A stretch of DNA of 34,442 bases from Bacteroidales bacterium. Its GTDB lineage: Bacteria; Bacteroidota; Bacteroidia; Bacteroidales; Muribaculaceae. Where the stretch lies: assembly GCA_020860515.1 (NCBI GenBank), contig JAJBUG010000081.1, forward strand, positions 1-34,442, in the 5' to 3' direction. The translations under genes were made by a program, and so were the position numbers. The notes under the pieces are model-generated. The model ran no database searches and was not told where the DNA came from. It saw nothing but the letters and a program-made list of their open reading frames with translations. Shown here one piece after another: positions 22,932 to 31,153 of the stretch (its first letter is position 1; each line of letters opens with the position of its first letter).

Positions 22932-23303
22932 TTAAGCTTGGGCCTTGGTAGCTACGCGGCGCTCTTTGATGCGGGCCTTCTTGCCGGTGAGGTTGCGCAG
23001 ATAGTAAAGCTTTGCACGACGTACCTTACCATACTTGTTGACGGTAATTGAGTCGATGAACGGGCTATTGATGGGGAAGATACGCTCAACTCCGATGTTG
23101 TCGCTGATCTTGCGTACGGTGAAGCGCTTGTTGTCGCCCTGGCCAGAGATGCGAATCACTACGCCGCGGTACTGCTGGATACGCTCCTTGTTACCTTCCT
23201 TGATGCGATAAGCTACGGTCACAGTGTCGCCAGGACCAAACTCGTAGTCTTCGTGGTGTTTGCCAGTGGCAAATGCCTCTTCGGCAACTTTGATTAAATC
23301 CAT
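22932..23303 (-). CDS. rplS: 50S ribosomal protein L19
   Basis: 123-residue large-subunit protein located at the interface between the subunits. The N-terminal [26 protein letters not shown] segment, VIRISGQG and FTVRKIS, and [15 protein letters not shown] match L19 throughout. Length is normal, with a short basic C-terminal tail ([10 protein letters not shown]). It has its own promoter at 23384-23414 and a leader of about 75 bases with a hairpin (23340-23363). rpmH follows after 68 bases. The usual rimM-trmD-rpsP partners are absent. Confidence 0.97.
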   Translation of the reverse strand: MDLIKVAEEAFATGKHHEDYEFGPGDTVTVAYRIKEGNKERIQQYRGVVIRISGQGDNKRFTVRKISDNIGVERIFPINSPFIDSITVNKYGKVRRAKLYYLRNLTGKKARIKERRVATKAQA

Positions 23304-23339
23304 TTCGTGTTTTAGTTTATTATTTCAACATGCGCAATA

Positions 23340-23363
23340 TGGCTGGGCAGCCTTGTCCCGCCA
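23340..23363 (-). promoter_or_regulatory. Hairpin in the rplS leader
   Basis: On the minus strand TGGCGGG pairs with CCC-A-GCCA around a nine-base loop with one bulged base, in the untranslated leader about 40 bases before the rplS start. It may be a ribosomal-protein autoregulatory leader; this is a structural guess. Confidence 0.4.
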
Positions 23364-23383
23364 GAGATTGCGATTTTCGACTG

Positions 23384-23414
23384 CAAAGGTACACATTTTC
23401 TGTGAATTGACAAA
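23384..23414 (-). promoter_or_regulatory. Promoter of rplS-rpmH
   Basis: On the minus strand, -33 TTTG (23411-23414 region), 19-base spacer, -7 TACCTTTG (23384-23391). Confidence 0.8.
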
Positions 23415-23625
23415 AAAGTTTTAAGTTTTTCGTTTTACGTTTTAAAAAATACCTTGTTTTTTTGTACCTTTACACAATATTTCCCCTCTTTTTCCCTTTC
23501 TTATTAATGTATTATCTTATCGTTTTTTAGTATTAAAGGTTGATATTAAAGCTTTATATTAAAGGTTGATAAGGAATGTATTTCTTAAAACGTAAAACGT
23601 AAAACTTAAAACGTAAAACATAACA
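23415..23625. repeat. AT-rich repeats between rplS and the CPBP gene
   Basis: The gene-free stretch 23304-23625 (322 bases) holds, besides the rplS leader and promoter, GTTTTACGTTTTAA (23432-23445) and two exact reverse complements of it (23585-23598, 23606-23619); a 15-base direct repeat TATTAAAGGTTGATA at 23531 and 23557; and five 7-base units (AAAACGT and one-base variants) at 23587-23621, ending four bases before the ATG at 23626. No convincing promoter for the CPBP gene was found. Confidence 0.7.
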
Positions 23626-24465
23626 ATGATACTTGATTTGAAGCGTAGATTACTGTTCCTGCTTTTTGTATTCGTGATTGGATACTTCGTGTTCAGCGTG
23701 GTGTCGGGTCTGATCATGGGCAAGTTCGGTGTCGAATCCACATTGGCAATGAGAATCCTGAGCATGTTTCAGGACATCTTTCTTTTCATAATACCTGCTG
23801 TGGTTACAGCCGTGTTTGTCACTCGGCAGCCTGCTACACTCCTGGCTATTGATCGCAGACCCCCAATGCGTATTACCTTGCTTGGCATTAGTGTCTTGAT
23901 TGTGGCAATCCCAGCTATGAATGTCGTGATCTGGGCTAATGAGCAATTGCCGCTTCCAGAAAACTTGGCCGAAACCTTTCGAGCCATGGAAGAGCGGGCT
24001 GCCACTATGGTACAATCGCTCACTGGTCCTCACAATGTGTCGAATCTCATAGTGAGCATCTTGATAGTGGGCGTATTCGCAGGCTTCAGCGAGGAACTGA
24101 TATTCCGTGGAGCCTTCCAGCGGTTAATGGCCACTGGTGGCGTCAAGGCTCATACTGCGATATGGATTGCCGCAGCCGTGTTCAGCCTCATGCATTTCCA
24201 GCCTTACGGCTTTTTGCCCCGCCTGATGCTCGGTGCCTTCTTTGGCTATGCCCTTTATTGGAGCGGCAGCTTATGGACTGCGATTATCCTCCACAGCACC
24301 AACAATATCCTGTTCCTGCTAAGTGATTATTTCTGGCCTGGTAGCAACGACCCACATCTCCCAGCCACCATGCAAATCATCTCCAGCGTAGTCCTCACTC
24401 TCCTCGTCCTCATGGCCATGCACCGCCAAAAATCCCCCCACAACCAAGCTCAAATCCAAGCGTAA
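23626..24465 (+). CDS. CPBP-family intramembrane metalloprotease
   Basis: 279-residue integral membrane protein with about eight hydrophobic segments, of the CPBP (Abi, CAAX-protease-like) family. The catalytic motifs are intact: Glu156-Glu157-x3-Arg161 (EELIFR), His190 in FSLMH, and His223 with Asn227 (HSTNN). Members cleave substrates within the membrane; in bacteria they are tied to maturation or immunity of peptides and to envelope tasks, and the substrate here is unknown. It stands alone and converges with the 24489-34442 gene run. There is no Shine-Dalgarno sequence; a 7-base tandem repeat ends four bases before the start codon. Confidence 0.9.
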   Translation: MILDLKRRLLFLLFVFVIGYFVFSVVSGLIMGKFGVESTLAMRILSMFQDIFLFIIPAVVTAVFVTRQPATLLAIDRRPPMRITLLGISVLIVAIPAMNVVIWANEQLPLPENLAETFRAMEERAATMVQSLTGPHNVSNLIVSILIVGVFAGFSEELIFRGAFQRLMATGGVKAHTAIWIAAAVFSLMHFQPYGFLPRLMLGAFFGYALYWSGSLWTAIILHSTNNILFLLSDYFWPGSNDPHLPATMQIISSVVLTLLVLMAMHRQKSPHNQAQIQA

Positions 24466-24488
24466 GTATATTGATTTTAATACAAAAA

Positions 24489-24731
24489 TTATCGTTTGTT
24501 AAAGGACTCGTGTGTGTCAAAACTTCTTAAGGTTTCCTTCCTATAATCAATTAATAGAGCAGGAGCTTGTTCGATGGTCATGCCATCATTGAGGAATAGA
24601 AGCATGTCATAGTTATCATCATATTCATACGCTACAACATCAGAGTAGTTTTGGGAAATTAGAGGAGTCTGATCACCCATTATAAACAGAATCGGAGTTA
24701 TTATAGCTATAAAGAATTTTATATTCTTCAT
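24489..24731 (-). CDS. Small exported protein, unknown
   Basis: 80-residue protein from the ATG at 24731 (MKNIKFFIAIITPILFIMG), giving a plausible signal peptide. The mature part is short and acidic, with VVAYEYDDNYDMLLFLNDGMTIEQ. An in-frame start 15 codons upstream would place a polar stretch before the hydrophobic segment and is less likely. No family is recognised. It is the last gene of the leftward run, 105 bases after the zinc-ribbon gene and past a hairpin, so it may be only partly co-transcribed. It converges with the CPBP gene. Confidence 0.6.
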   Translation of the reverse strand: MKNIKFFIAIITPILFIMGDQTPLISQNYSDVVAYEYDDNYDMLLFLNDGMTIEQAPALLIDYRKETLRSFDTHESFNKR

Positions 24732-24774
24732 AAGTGTCAAAGTATTAAAGTATCTATTAATATTATTCATTTTC

Positions 24775-24798
24775 AAAATGCATGAATGAAATCATGCA
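24775..24798 (-). terminator. Weak terminator after the zinc-ribbon gene
   Basis: On the minus strand TGCATGA / TCATGCA (24792-24798 with 24779-24785), a six-base loop, then TTTT. It may reduce read-through into the small exported protein gene. Confidence 0.5.
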
Positions 24799-24836
24799 CT
24801 GGATTCTTAGACCCCAGGGCATGATTCCATTGCTAC

Positions 24837-25088
24837 TTACAATAGCAACCAGCCGAGAACAATGCTTACTATTGCTGCATACAGTCCAGATTTGGCAGTT
24901 GCAGGATTGGGTTTCTTGGCGAAGTAGAGGATGATTCCCACAAGAGGAATAAGAAAATCCAGAACTATCCACCAGAATTTAACGTTGCCTTCAGCTTTGG
25001 CAGCGTTAGGTGCTGCACCGCAATGGGGGCAGGCAACAGCCTTGTCTGAGACAGGCTGACCGCAGTTTGAACATTCAATTAAAGCCAT
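24837..25088 (-). CDS. Zinc-ribbon membrane protein
   Basis: 83-residue protein with an N-terminal zinc ribbon (CSNCGQPVSDKAVACPHCG; four cysteines near residues 6, 9, 20 and 23) and two C-terminal membrane helices (about 36-57 and 66-83). The ribbon would face the cytoplasm. This layout is common among small bacterial proteins found with SPFH or PspA-type genes. It is 29 bases downstream of a second zinc-ribbon gene and belongs to the same run as the SPFH-GYF_2 gene. Function is unknown; assembly of a membrane complex is a guess from context. Confidence 0.8.
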   Translation of the reverse strand: MALIECSNCGQPVSDKAVACPHCGAAPNAAKAEGNVKFWWIVLDFLIPLVGIILYFAKKPNPATAKSGLYAAIVSIVLGWLLL

Positions 25089-25117
25089 AAGATATATATT
25101 TAGTTATCTTGAAAATT

Positions 25118-25414
25118 TTAATTTCCGAATATCCCTCCAATAAGACCTCCTACGAAGGCTGCACCTGCAACTTCTCCAGTGTTGTTGGAATTTTGAGAAC
25201 CTATTGGATGTTGATAAACTACCTTTTGAACATTTTGGGGGAATAAACTTTCGCAATACTCGCATCTTACCGGATTGGTTACGGGGGCACCACAGTTAGG
25301 GCAACTAGTCAGGTCAGTAGAGCTGATGCTTAGAGTTGGTGTCGGATTGCCACATTCTGGGCAGCTGGGCATGGTTTCTGAATAACCATAGCCACATTCA
25401 GAACAGATTATCAT
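25118..25414 (-). CDS. Double zinc-ribbon protein
   Basis: 98-residue protein with two and a half CxxC-type ribbons: CSECGYGYSETMPSCPECG at 4-22, then CPNCGAPVTNPVRCEYC at 38-54. The tail is short and ends in glycine-rich VGGLIGGIFGN, which may touch the membrane. It overlaps the upstream membrane protein gene by four bases (ATGA), so translation is probably coupled. The B. subtilis ydjG product, also encoded beside an SPFH gene (ydjI), is a zinc-ribbon protein; the comparison is one of layout, not proven orthology. Confidence 0.8.
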   Translation of the reverse strand: MIICSECGYGYSETMPSCPECGNPTPTLSISSTDLTSCPNCGAPVTNPVRCEYCESLFPQNVQKVVYQHPIGSQNSNNTGEVAGAAFVGGLIGGIFGN

Positions 25415-25758
25415 TTTTGATCTATGTTATTTACTTGTTTTACAGTGAAAAATATTGCCATTTGTAGGATAAATAGGCCTCCCATAACCAGTATGACATA
25501 GTTGTCTTCAATTTTAGAAGGACTAAAAATGCCTAAGAAAAATTCGGCCACAGTGAAAAACCAAGTGCAGTAGGTGAGACCGATACGGAAACCATCGCTA
25601 AGGTGACTCACATCAGCAATATACATATATATAAAATTGACAAGGATCACAACAGATGTCAATCCTACATTTATCCATTCATATGAGGTTATGATATAAC
25701 CTGCAAGAAGATTTAGAAGTAAAAAGAGTAGGGCAACAATTAAGTTATAGCTTTTCAT
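25411..25758 (-). CDS. Small integral membrane protein
   Basis: 115-residue protein with four hydrophobic segments (about 4-24, 29-48, 62-80 and 88-107) and a short polar C-terminus. No family is recognised. Its start codon shares a base with the SPFH-GYF_2 stop codon (TAATG), and its end overlaps the double zinc-ribbon gene by four bases, so the three are surely one transcription unit. Position suggests a membrane anchor for the SPFH protein, comparable to YdjH in B. subtilis; this is inference. Confidence 0.8.
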   Translation of the reverse strand: MKSYNLIVALLFLLLNLLAGYIITSYEWINVGLTSVVILVNFIYMYIADVSHLSDGFRIGLTYCTWFFTVAEFFLGIFSPSKIEDNYVILVMGGLFILQMAIFFTVKQVNNIDQK

Positions 25759-26900
25759 TACAGATTTATATTAGGAAGTGGTGGTGGACATGTTGAGAAC
25801 ATATATTTAAACTCGGGAAGATTGGCCAACTTGTCCCATGCAGCCATGCCTTGTTTCCATACAAGAGTATCTTCAACGAACTTGCCCTCTTGTATATTGA
25901 TTCTAACCGATTCAAGTTCCAAGGGCCCAATTTGTTGTCCATTTAAACCAACAAAATATTTTATATTATTGTTGCCTGGAAGAGGTGGCGGTGTGTTAGG
26001 ATTGTTGGATGGTGATACCGACACAGGATTGGTATTTAAGTTCTGAGTTATATCACCCATTTGTTTTCCAATATTTACACCCATGCCAAGTCCTAAGCCA
26101 GCATTCATTAGATTGCTGGAACCGCCCTCATTTTGTGCAGCGTTATCAAGTACATTGAAGCTTCTTTCCATTTGATACACATCCTTGCCAGTAATTTTAA
26201 GTCTGGCAGCCAAATCCTTTGCTTCTTTCAATTTGATAAAGCTTGGATCGTTTTCTTTCGGGCTTATTGATATTACATCAAATGCAAGAATTTCAATGCC
26301 ATATCTGTTGAAATATGAGGAAATCCTTTCTTTGCAATAATCACCTATCTCCTGCAGATGAGAGTTTATATTGAGAATTGATATGTTGTCTTTGACCAAT
26401 TTGTTAGACACTATATTAGTCAATTGTGATAGGACTTTTCCTTTGAAATAGCTTTTAATTTTTTCAGTGTCAAAGGAAACCATATTACTAACAAGTGACT
26501 CTAAGAATACTCTTGGATTTGCAACATTAAATCCATATTGTCCATAGGATCTAAGAGGAACAATTACTTCGTATTTCGGATCTTCGATTTGAAGCGGAGT
26601 AGCGGTGCCCCATTTAGAGTTCAATATCGCAACTTGGTTTACAAACCATACTTCAGCTTGGAAAGGGGAGTCTCCTCCAAAGGGAAGATTTATAATAGCG
26701 TTTAAAAGAGGAATGTTGGAAGTGGTAAGGGTATATGTGCCACTTTTAAACTCATCATATATCTTGCCTCCCTTAACAAATAAAGCAGTTTGTCCTGGAT
26801 ATACTACAAGTTGAGTACCTATGCGTAAGTCATTGCTGGGAAACTTAGCGATTAGTTCTCCAGGACCCATTGTGCATTTTACAACATCAATTAAAGCCAT
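25758..26900 (-). CDS. SPFH-domain protein with C-terminal GYF_2 domain
   Basis: 380-residue protein similar to the YdjI / virion-core type of SPFH proteins. The SPFH part covers about 10-250 (VVYPGQTALFVKGGKI, GTYTLTTSNIPLL, YGFNVANPRVF, RYGIEILAFDVISI). A glycine-rich stretch (258-285) that may reach the membrane follows, then a linker with PPPLPG and a GYF_2 domain at about 313-365 (YFVGLNGQQIGPLEL and DTLVWKQGMAAWDKLANL). The protein ends in a second PPPLP motif, and GYF domains bind proline-rich peptides, so self-association or binding of a partner is plausible. It is co-transcribed with a small membrane protein and two zinc-ribbon proteins, and lies 43 bases downstream of the CHAT-CHASE2 block. 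Confidence 0.88.
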   Translation of the reverse strand: MALIDVVKCTMGPGELIAKFPSNDLRIGTQLVVYPGQTALFVKGGKIYDEFKSGTYTLTTSNIPLLNAIINLPFGGDSPFQAEVWFVNQVAILNSKWGTATPLQIEDPKYEVIVPLRSYGQYGFNVANPRVFLESLVSNMVSFDTEKIKSYFKGKVLSQLTNIVSNKLVKDNISILNINSHLQEIGDYCKERISSYFNRYGIEILAFDVISISPKENDPSFIKLKEAKDLAARLKITGKDVYQMERSFNVLDNAAQNEGGSSNLMNAGLGLGMGVNIGKQMGDITQNLNTNPVSVSPSNNPNTPPPLPGNNNIKYFVGLNGQQIGPLELESVRINIQEGKFVEDTLVWKQGMAAWDKLANLPEFKYMFSTCPPPLPNINL

Positions 26901-26943
26901 TCAGTATATTGAGTTAAATAGTGATTTAATGAACTATGAATCT

Positions 26944-27396
26944 TCATTCCATTATTACATTTTTGTCTATGATTAGTGAATCAGTTTCTATTAACAAACT
27001 GTCTTCACGGAAAGATGTGCCAGCTGCTTGTTCATGTGATCCCTTAGCTTTAACGCCTTTTGATTGTTGTTGCATGAAAGACAAGAACTTGCCAGTTGCA
27101 GATTCAGGAGCAGAGGCGTTCTTTAGAAATACTGAAACGGTTGCTTTCTTTGCTCCACTTAGAGTATACACTTTTTGTTGTGCAAGGTCTATTATCTGTA
27201 AGGAGCCACCATTAGGTATATCTACTACAGTGCGAGTAGTAAGTTCTTGTCCTTTAGCTGCCTCTTGCTTCTTCCCATTATTCATGGTGATTACTTCTCC
27301 TGTCACTGAGTATATCAGGAAATCTTGAGCATAGCCAAAGGCAATCCCAAGAAAGGCGAGGACCATAAAAGTGATCAATCTATTAGTCATATTCAT
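26944..27396 (-). CDS. Small exported protein with FecR-like beta domain (tentative)
   Basis: 150-residue protein with a signal peptide (1-23, ending FGYAQ). Residues about 28-90 form a beta-rich segment (VTGEVITMNNGKKQEAAKGQEL, VDIPNGGSLQIIDL, VYTLSGAKK) resembling the FecR-type domain, in which a secreted or periplasmic SH3-like fold senses a partner. The rest is polar with a serine- and acid-rich end (SLLIETDSLIIDKNVIME). The start codon overlaps the CHASE2 stop codon (TAATG), so the two are translationally coupled and probably act together in the periplasm. The domain call is low confidence; the export call is firm. Confidence 0.65.
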   Translation of the reverse strand: MNMTNRLITFMVLAFLGIAFGYAQDFLIYSVTGEVITMNNGKKQEAAKGQELTTRTVVDIPNGGSLQIIDLAQQKVYTLSGAKKATVSVFLKNASAPESATGKFLSFMQQQSKGVKAKGSHEQAAGTSFREDSLLIETDSLIIDKNVIME

Positions 27397-28571
27397 TATC
27401 TATAAAATTTTGATTTTGTCAATAATTTACTTCTTTCGGGTTGGATTATTGTAAATGTGTTTAAAACAGCACTGTAGATTTCCTTTATCCAGTCGATTAA
27501 GCCGATACCCAGCAAACAAAGGCCAAGATCTATGTAAATATGATGGGTTGAGTACAAATAATAGTCATAAAAAACAACTATTAATAAAAAAGTAAATACA
27601 AACAATACAGTAATTGTATTGGACCAATGTTTTAATATTCTATTCTTTTCACATAAATCATCAATCCAATCTACAACTAACAAAGCGATATAGATTAGAA
27701 TAAAAGCTATTAATACATTAACCCACACGGGGATAGCTAAACTTCTTTCGGATTCAATTATAGAAAGTATAGAGAACGCATGAATGGCAACTCCGGGCAA
27801 GCGACCTATGGGCGTAAAATATTTATCAGCTTCATCATTGACAGCACCCACTAATACTATCTTATCTTTAATAATAGATGAGAATGTATCTATTTCCTTA
27901 GGACCGAGTGTGAAAAATTCTTGGTTATTGAATACAATAAAATTGTCGTCCTTAATGGTGGGCTTTTTAGATACAGAATTGTGGTATATAAGGTTTGAAA
28001 AAGATGCAATGGTGTCACCCATATAGGAGCGCACATAAGACATATTTCTTAGCATCTGGGTACCATTGTCTATAGTTAGGTTAGTATAGCCTTTACTCTT
28101 ATCTTGTAAATCATCGCTAAAGAAGTTATCCACAATGTCATAAAAAGTATCATCATCGGGATCGTATTGTGTTAGTTTGCAAGATAATACTATATTGGAA
28201 GCGTTGGAAATCGCATCAATAAGATGTTTATTAGCTATGGCATCATCTTTAACACCTTCGAATATGATATCTAAACCAATAGTCTTAGGGTGGGCGGCAT
28301 CTATTTGATTAATTAGTGTTGCCAGCTCATTCCTGTCATATACATCGGAAATGTCAACCAATACAATATCTGGATTGATATCTTTTACGTCAGATGCATT
28401 TTCTATTTGGAAAAAGATGTCCGATATTGAAAAGTTATCCATCGAACTTCCCATGGGATTGAGAAAACTCAGTCCCATTGTCAGTCTCAAAATTCCTTGC
28501 ACAATAAGCAGGGTTACTGCGCTAAGAAAGACATTTTCAAAATTAAATATTTTCTTCCAAAATTTATTCAT
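27396..28571 (-). CDS. CHASE2 membrane sensor without output domain
   Basis: 391-residue inner-membrane protein. One helix (about 13-33) leads into a CHASE2 extracytoplasmic sensor (about 45-275) with its hallmarks: INPDIVLVDI, HPKTIGLDIIF, DKIVLVGAVNDEADKYFTPIG and LPGVAIHAFSI. Three closely spaced helices (about 283-301, 319-339, 345-361) and a basic tail of roughly 30 residues follow. CHASE2 is normally fused to a kinase, cyclase or phosphatase; here there is none, so it must signal through a partner. The gene overlaps the CHAT gene upstream by four bases and the small exported protein gene downstream by one, so the CHAT protein or its neighbours are the likely partners. Confidence 0.9.
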   Translation of the reverse strand: MNKFWKKIFNFENVFLSAVTLLIVQGILRLTMGLSFLNPMGSSMDNFSISDIFFQIENASDVKDINPDIVLVDISDVYDRNELATLINQIDAAHPKTIGLDIIFEGVKDDAIANKHLIDAISNASNIVLSCKLTQYDPDDDTFYDIVDNFFSDDLQDKSKGYTNLTIDNGTQMLRNMSYVRSYMGDTIASFSNLIYHNSVSKKPTIKDDNFIVFNNQEFFTLGPKEIDTFSSIIKDKIVLVGAVNDEADKYFTPIGRLPGVAIHAFSILSIIESERSLAIPVWVNVLIAFILIYIALLVVDWIDDLCEKNRILKHWSNTITVLFVFTFLLIVVFYDYYLYSTHHIYIDLGLCLLGIGLIDWIKEIYSAVLNTFTIIQPERSKLLTKSKFYR

Positions 28572-31150
28572 AGTACATCAATTAATACAAATGCTGCCCA
28601 ATACATAGGTTTATCGAATTTTCCATCTTGGATTTCACGGAGTGTGCTTTGCGACGCCTTAAATGCGTCGTGAATGCTTTGCCCTTTCATCAAATTGTTG
28701 TAGAAATTAGTCATTAATATGCGTGTGGCCTCATCATCGACTTTCCACAAGCTCATTATCATGGAAGAGGCACCGGCTTTTTTCAGACCACGTTGCAGAC
28801 CAAAAACTCCTTCACTCTCAACGTCACCCAAGCCAGTTTGACAAGCTGAGAGTATAATAAGATTGGTCTTGGAAAAGTCAAGTCGAGAGATTTCTCGCGC
28901 TGTTAACACGCCATCGTCAATATTCATCACTTTATTGTCACGGTTATTTACCGAGTTTACAGCACCTGTCATCATTATTCCCGAACGAGTCAGGGACAGG
29001 TCTTCCATAGTTGATCTTTTGTCAAGGTAACCGTAAAGCTTACCTATTTTTGATTTTACATTCTGTGGTATATAGAAGCCATGGGTAGCCACATGGAGTA
29101 TATCTATTTCTTGTCCTGATAAAGCCTTGAATTCTTCCTCTGTAGCATTAATGCCCGTATGGCAAACTGCCTTTACTTTGTTATCAGAAAGGCACTTTGA
29201 AATATCTTCAATTTCTACCTTAGTTCCAGGAAGATATGAAAGGCTTCCTTTGTTCACTGCATTGTCATAATCAAAAGATTCCTTGGAAGTAGAACCTTTA
29301 ATATCATTTGAATGTAAACCTCGTATTACATTAACTTGTTCTTGTCTTTCTTCTTGGTTTAAATCATACTTAATGCCCCCAAAAAGTGAAGCTTTAGCTA
29401 TCGAAATCTGTGAACTTTCTGTCCGATTAAGTAATTCTCGGGTTGATGAAAGCCTATAGAAATCATAAACTTTGTCACCTTTAAAAGGTGCATATTCAAT
29501 ACCTATGTTGTACAAATCCCCTGTAGGTGAGAAATATATTCGAGATTTGTCTTTCAGTAGTGTTTCGAATTTACTCCATAACTTATCGTATACCTCCGTG
29601 GAAGTGTAAGAATTCTTTATCTCGGCAATATCTTCTTTATTGCAAATCTTCAGGAAAAATGGCTTCGTGCACGAAGAGTCTATGACTGAGGCAGCATATA
29701 CTTGGGTGCCATCGTCATCAGTACACTCTACAAATTCGATGGCGACTTCATCGGACTTTAGTTTTTCAGCAACCGATTTCCAAGACATAGACAAGGCGTT
29801 CTTTGCTTCGACTTTGATATTATTGTAGATTTGGCGTTCAAGATGGGCTATTCTGTTTGCTATGCTATCTACCTGATTTGGTGTGGCTCCATCGAGCTCT
29901 GCCTTTGCAGATTCTAACTTTTGATATGCATTTCGAGTCGCTTCGTTGCCATGGCGCATTACAATATTACGCATGAACGATTCTGCATTCAGTGACAATT
30001 GCTTATAAGCCAGTGCTCCGTCGTAAACATACTCGGCGAATTTGTCATTGCCATATCGAAGAGCATATTTGGGAGCTTCTTCAATTAAAGGCATTACATA
30101 TGCATCAACATGGTTTATATCTTCTTTGGATAAAGCTGCATTGGTGATATCTTTGAGATCTATATCAAGAACATCAGAAATTAAAGCCTCAGCCTTATCT
30201 ATCTCTCCTATCATATAATAACTATCGGATAATAGAATTTTGATTTGCTGAGAAGAAAGAGGTTTGAACTGCGACGCAAAGCCTCCTGGAGTTGGATACA
30301 TCATCTTTACCAAGGGGTTGCGTTTGTCGAAATCTGGATTGCGTTGACGTTCTCCATATAGGACAGATTCCTGATGTTCACCAAATTCATGAGTATAAAA
30401 TTGCAATCGACTCAAAGTAGAAGCGTATTCCCAACAATTTCTCAACTGGTTGCTATCCATATAACTCAAATTTTGTTTTGCAAGATCAATGGCGAGCTCA
30501 TAATCTTGGCTATAGGCAGCTATTAACTCTTGCATGAGCATTATGTACAGGGATAATTTTTTATCCTTATTGAGCATTTCAGAGAAATTAGTCTTGATGG
30601 ATTCTAATGTTTCTTCACTCGCTTCAAAATCTCCACCGAGCATATAGATATCTGCCTTTGAAAGAAGTGTATACAATTTATTGAAATCATTCATCTGAGT
30701 TGGATCTGGAACATATTGATTATAGAAATCAAGGGTTTGATCTGGATCAATGAATAGTTCAAATTTTGAAGAAGCATTAGAGAATCTGTAGTCTCGGTAA
30801 TTGCCTCTGAATTCTCCCAAAAGCATTTGAAAAGACTTGGGATAGGTAAATCTATCCTTTTTGTTAAGCTGGGAGAAGTATGGCAATATCTCTTCCGTTG
30901 CTCTATCATCAGTATGATTAAGATACGCCAAGTCATAATATGTCTTAATCAATTCTGGGAACTTTTGAGAAGCGTATACGCTATCAGTAAGGCATAACTT
31001 CATAGCTTGTTGTATATACTTCTGTGCCAAGCTGTAATTGCCAGTCTGTTGATTTGCTTTTATCAAGCGTTCAATACTTGAAGTATCTTGTGCTGATGCT
31101 TCAAGTATATAAAGAGTTAAAAATAATATTGTTAGGAGTAATTTGCTCAT
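28568..31150 (-). CDS. Exported CHAT-domain caspase-like protease with TPR-like region
   Basis: 860-residue protein with a clear signal peptide (1-20, ending EASA), unlike most known bacterial CHAT proteases, which are cytoplasmic. Residues about 25-450 are helical repeats of TPR type. The C-terminal CHAT domain (about 530-860) has the dyad His690 in DILHVATHGFY and Cys770 in LSACQTGLGD; the flanking elements LPGTKVEIE, GLQRGLKKAGASSMIMSLWKV and PMYWAAFVL are standard for the family. The enzyme is therefore probably active and works in the periplasm. It lies three bases after the 31154-32716 gene and overlaps the CHASE2 sensor by four. CHAT proteases elsewhere cut specific partners on a signal; candidate substrates here are the two neighbouring paralogues (inference). 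Confidence 0.92.
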   Translation of the reverse strand: MSKLLLTILFLTLYILEASAQDTSSIERLIKANQQTGNYSLAQKYIQQAMKLCLTDSVYASQKFPELIKTYYDLAYLNHTDDRATEEILPYFSQLNKKDRFTYPKSFQMLLGEFRGNYRDYRFSNASSKFELFIDPDQTLDFYNQYVPDPTQMNDFNKLYTLLSKADIYMLGGDFEASEETLESIKTNFSEMLNKDKKLSLYIMLMQELIAAYSQDYELAIDLAKQNLSYMDSNQLRNCWEYASTLSRLQFYTHEFGEHQESVLYGERQRNPDFDKRNPLVKMMYPTPGGFASQFKPLSSQQIKILLSDSYYMIGEIDKAEALISDVLDIDLKDITNAALSKEDINHVDAYVMPLIEEAPKYALRYGNDKFAEYVYDGALAYKQLSLNAESFMRNIVMRHGNEATRNAYQKLESAKAELDGATPNQVDSIANRIAHLERQIYNNIKVEAKNALSMSWKSVAEKLKSDEVAIEFVECTDDDGTQVYAASVIDSSCTKPFFLKICNKEDIAEIKNSYTSTEVYDKLWSKFETLLKDKSRIYFSPTGDLYNIGIEYAPFKGDKVYDFYRLSSTRELLNRTESSQISIAKASLFGGIKYDLNQEERQEQVNVIRGLHSNDIKGSTSKESFDYDNAVNKGSLSYLPGTKVEIEDISKCLSDNKVKAVCHTGINATEEEFKALSGQEIDILHVATHGFYIPQNVKSKIGKLYGYLDKRSTMEDLSLTRSGIMMTGAVNSVNNRDNKVMNIDDGVLTAREISRLDFSKTNLIILSACQTGLGDVESEGVFGLQRGLKKAGASSMIMSLWKVDDEATRILMTNFYNNLMKGQSIHDAFKASQSTLREIQDGKFDKPMYWAAFVLIDVL

Positions 31151-31153
31151 ATG

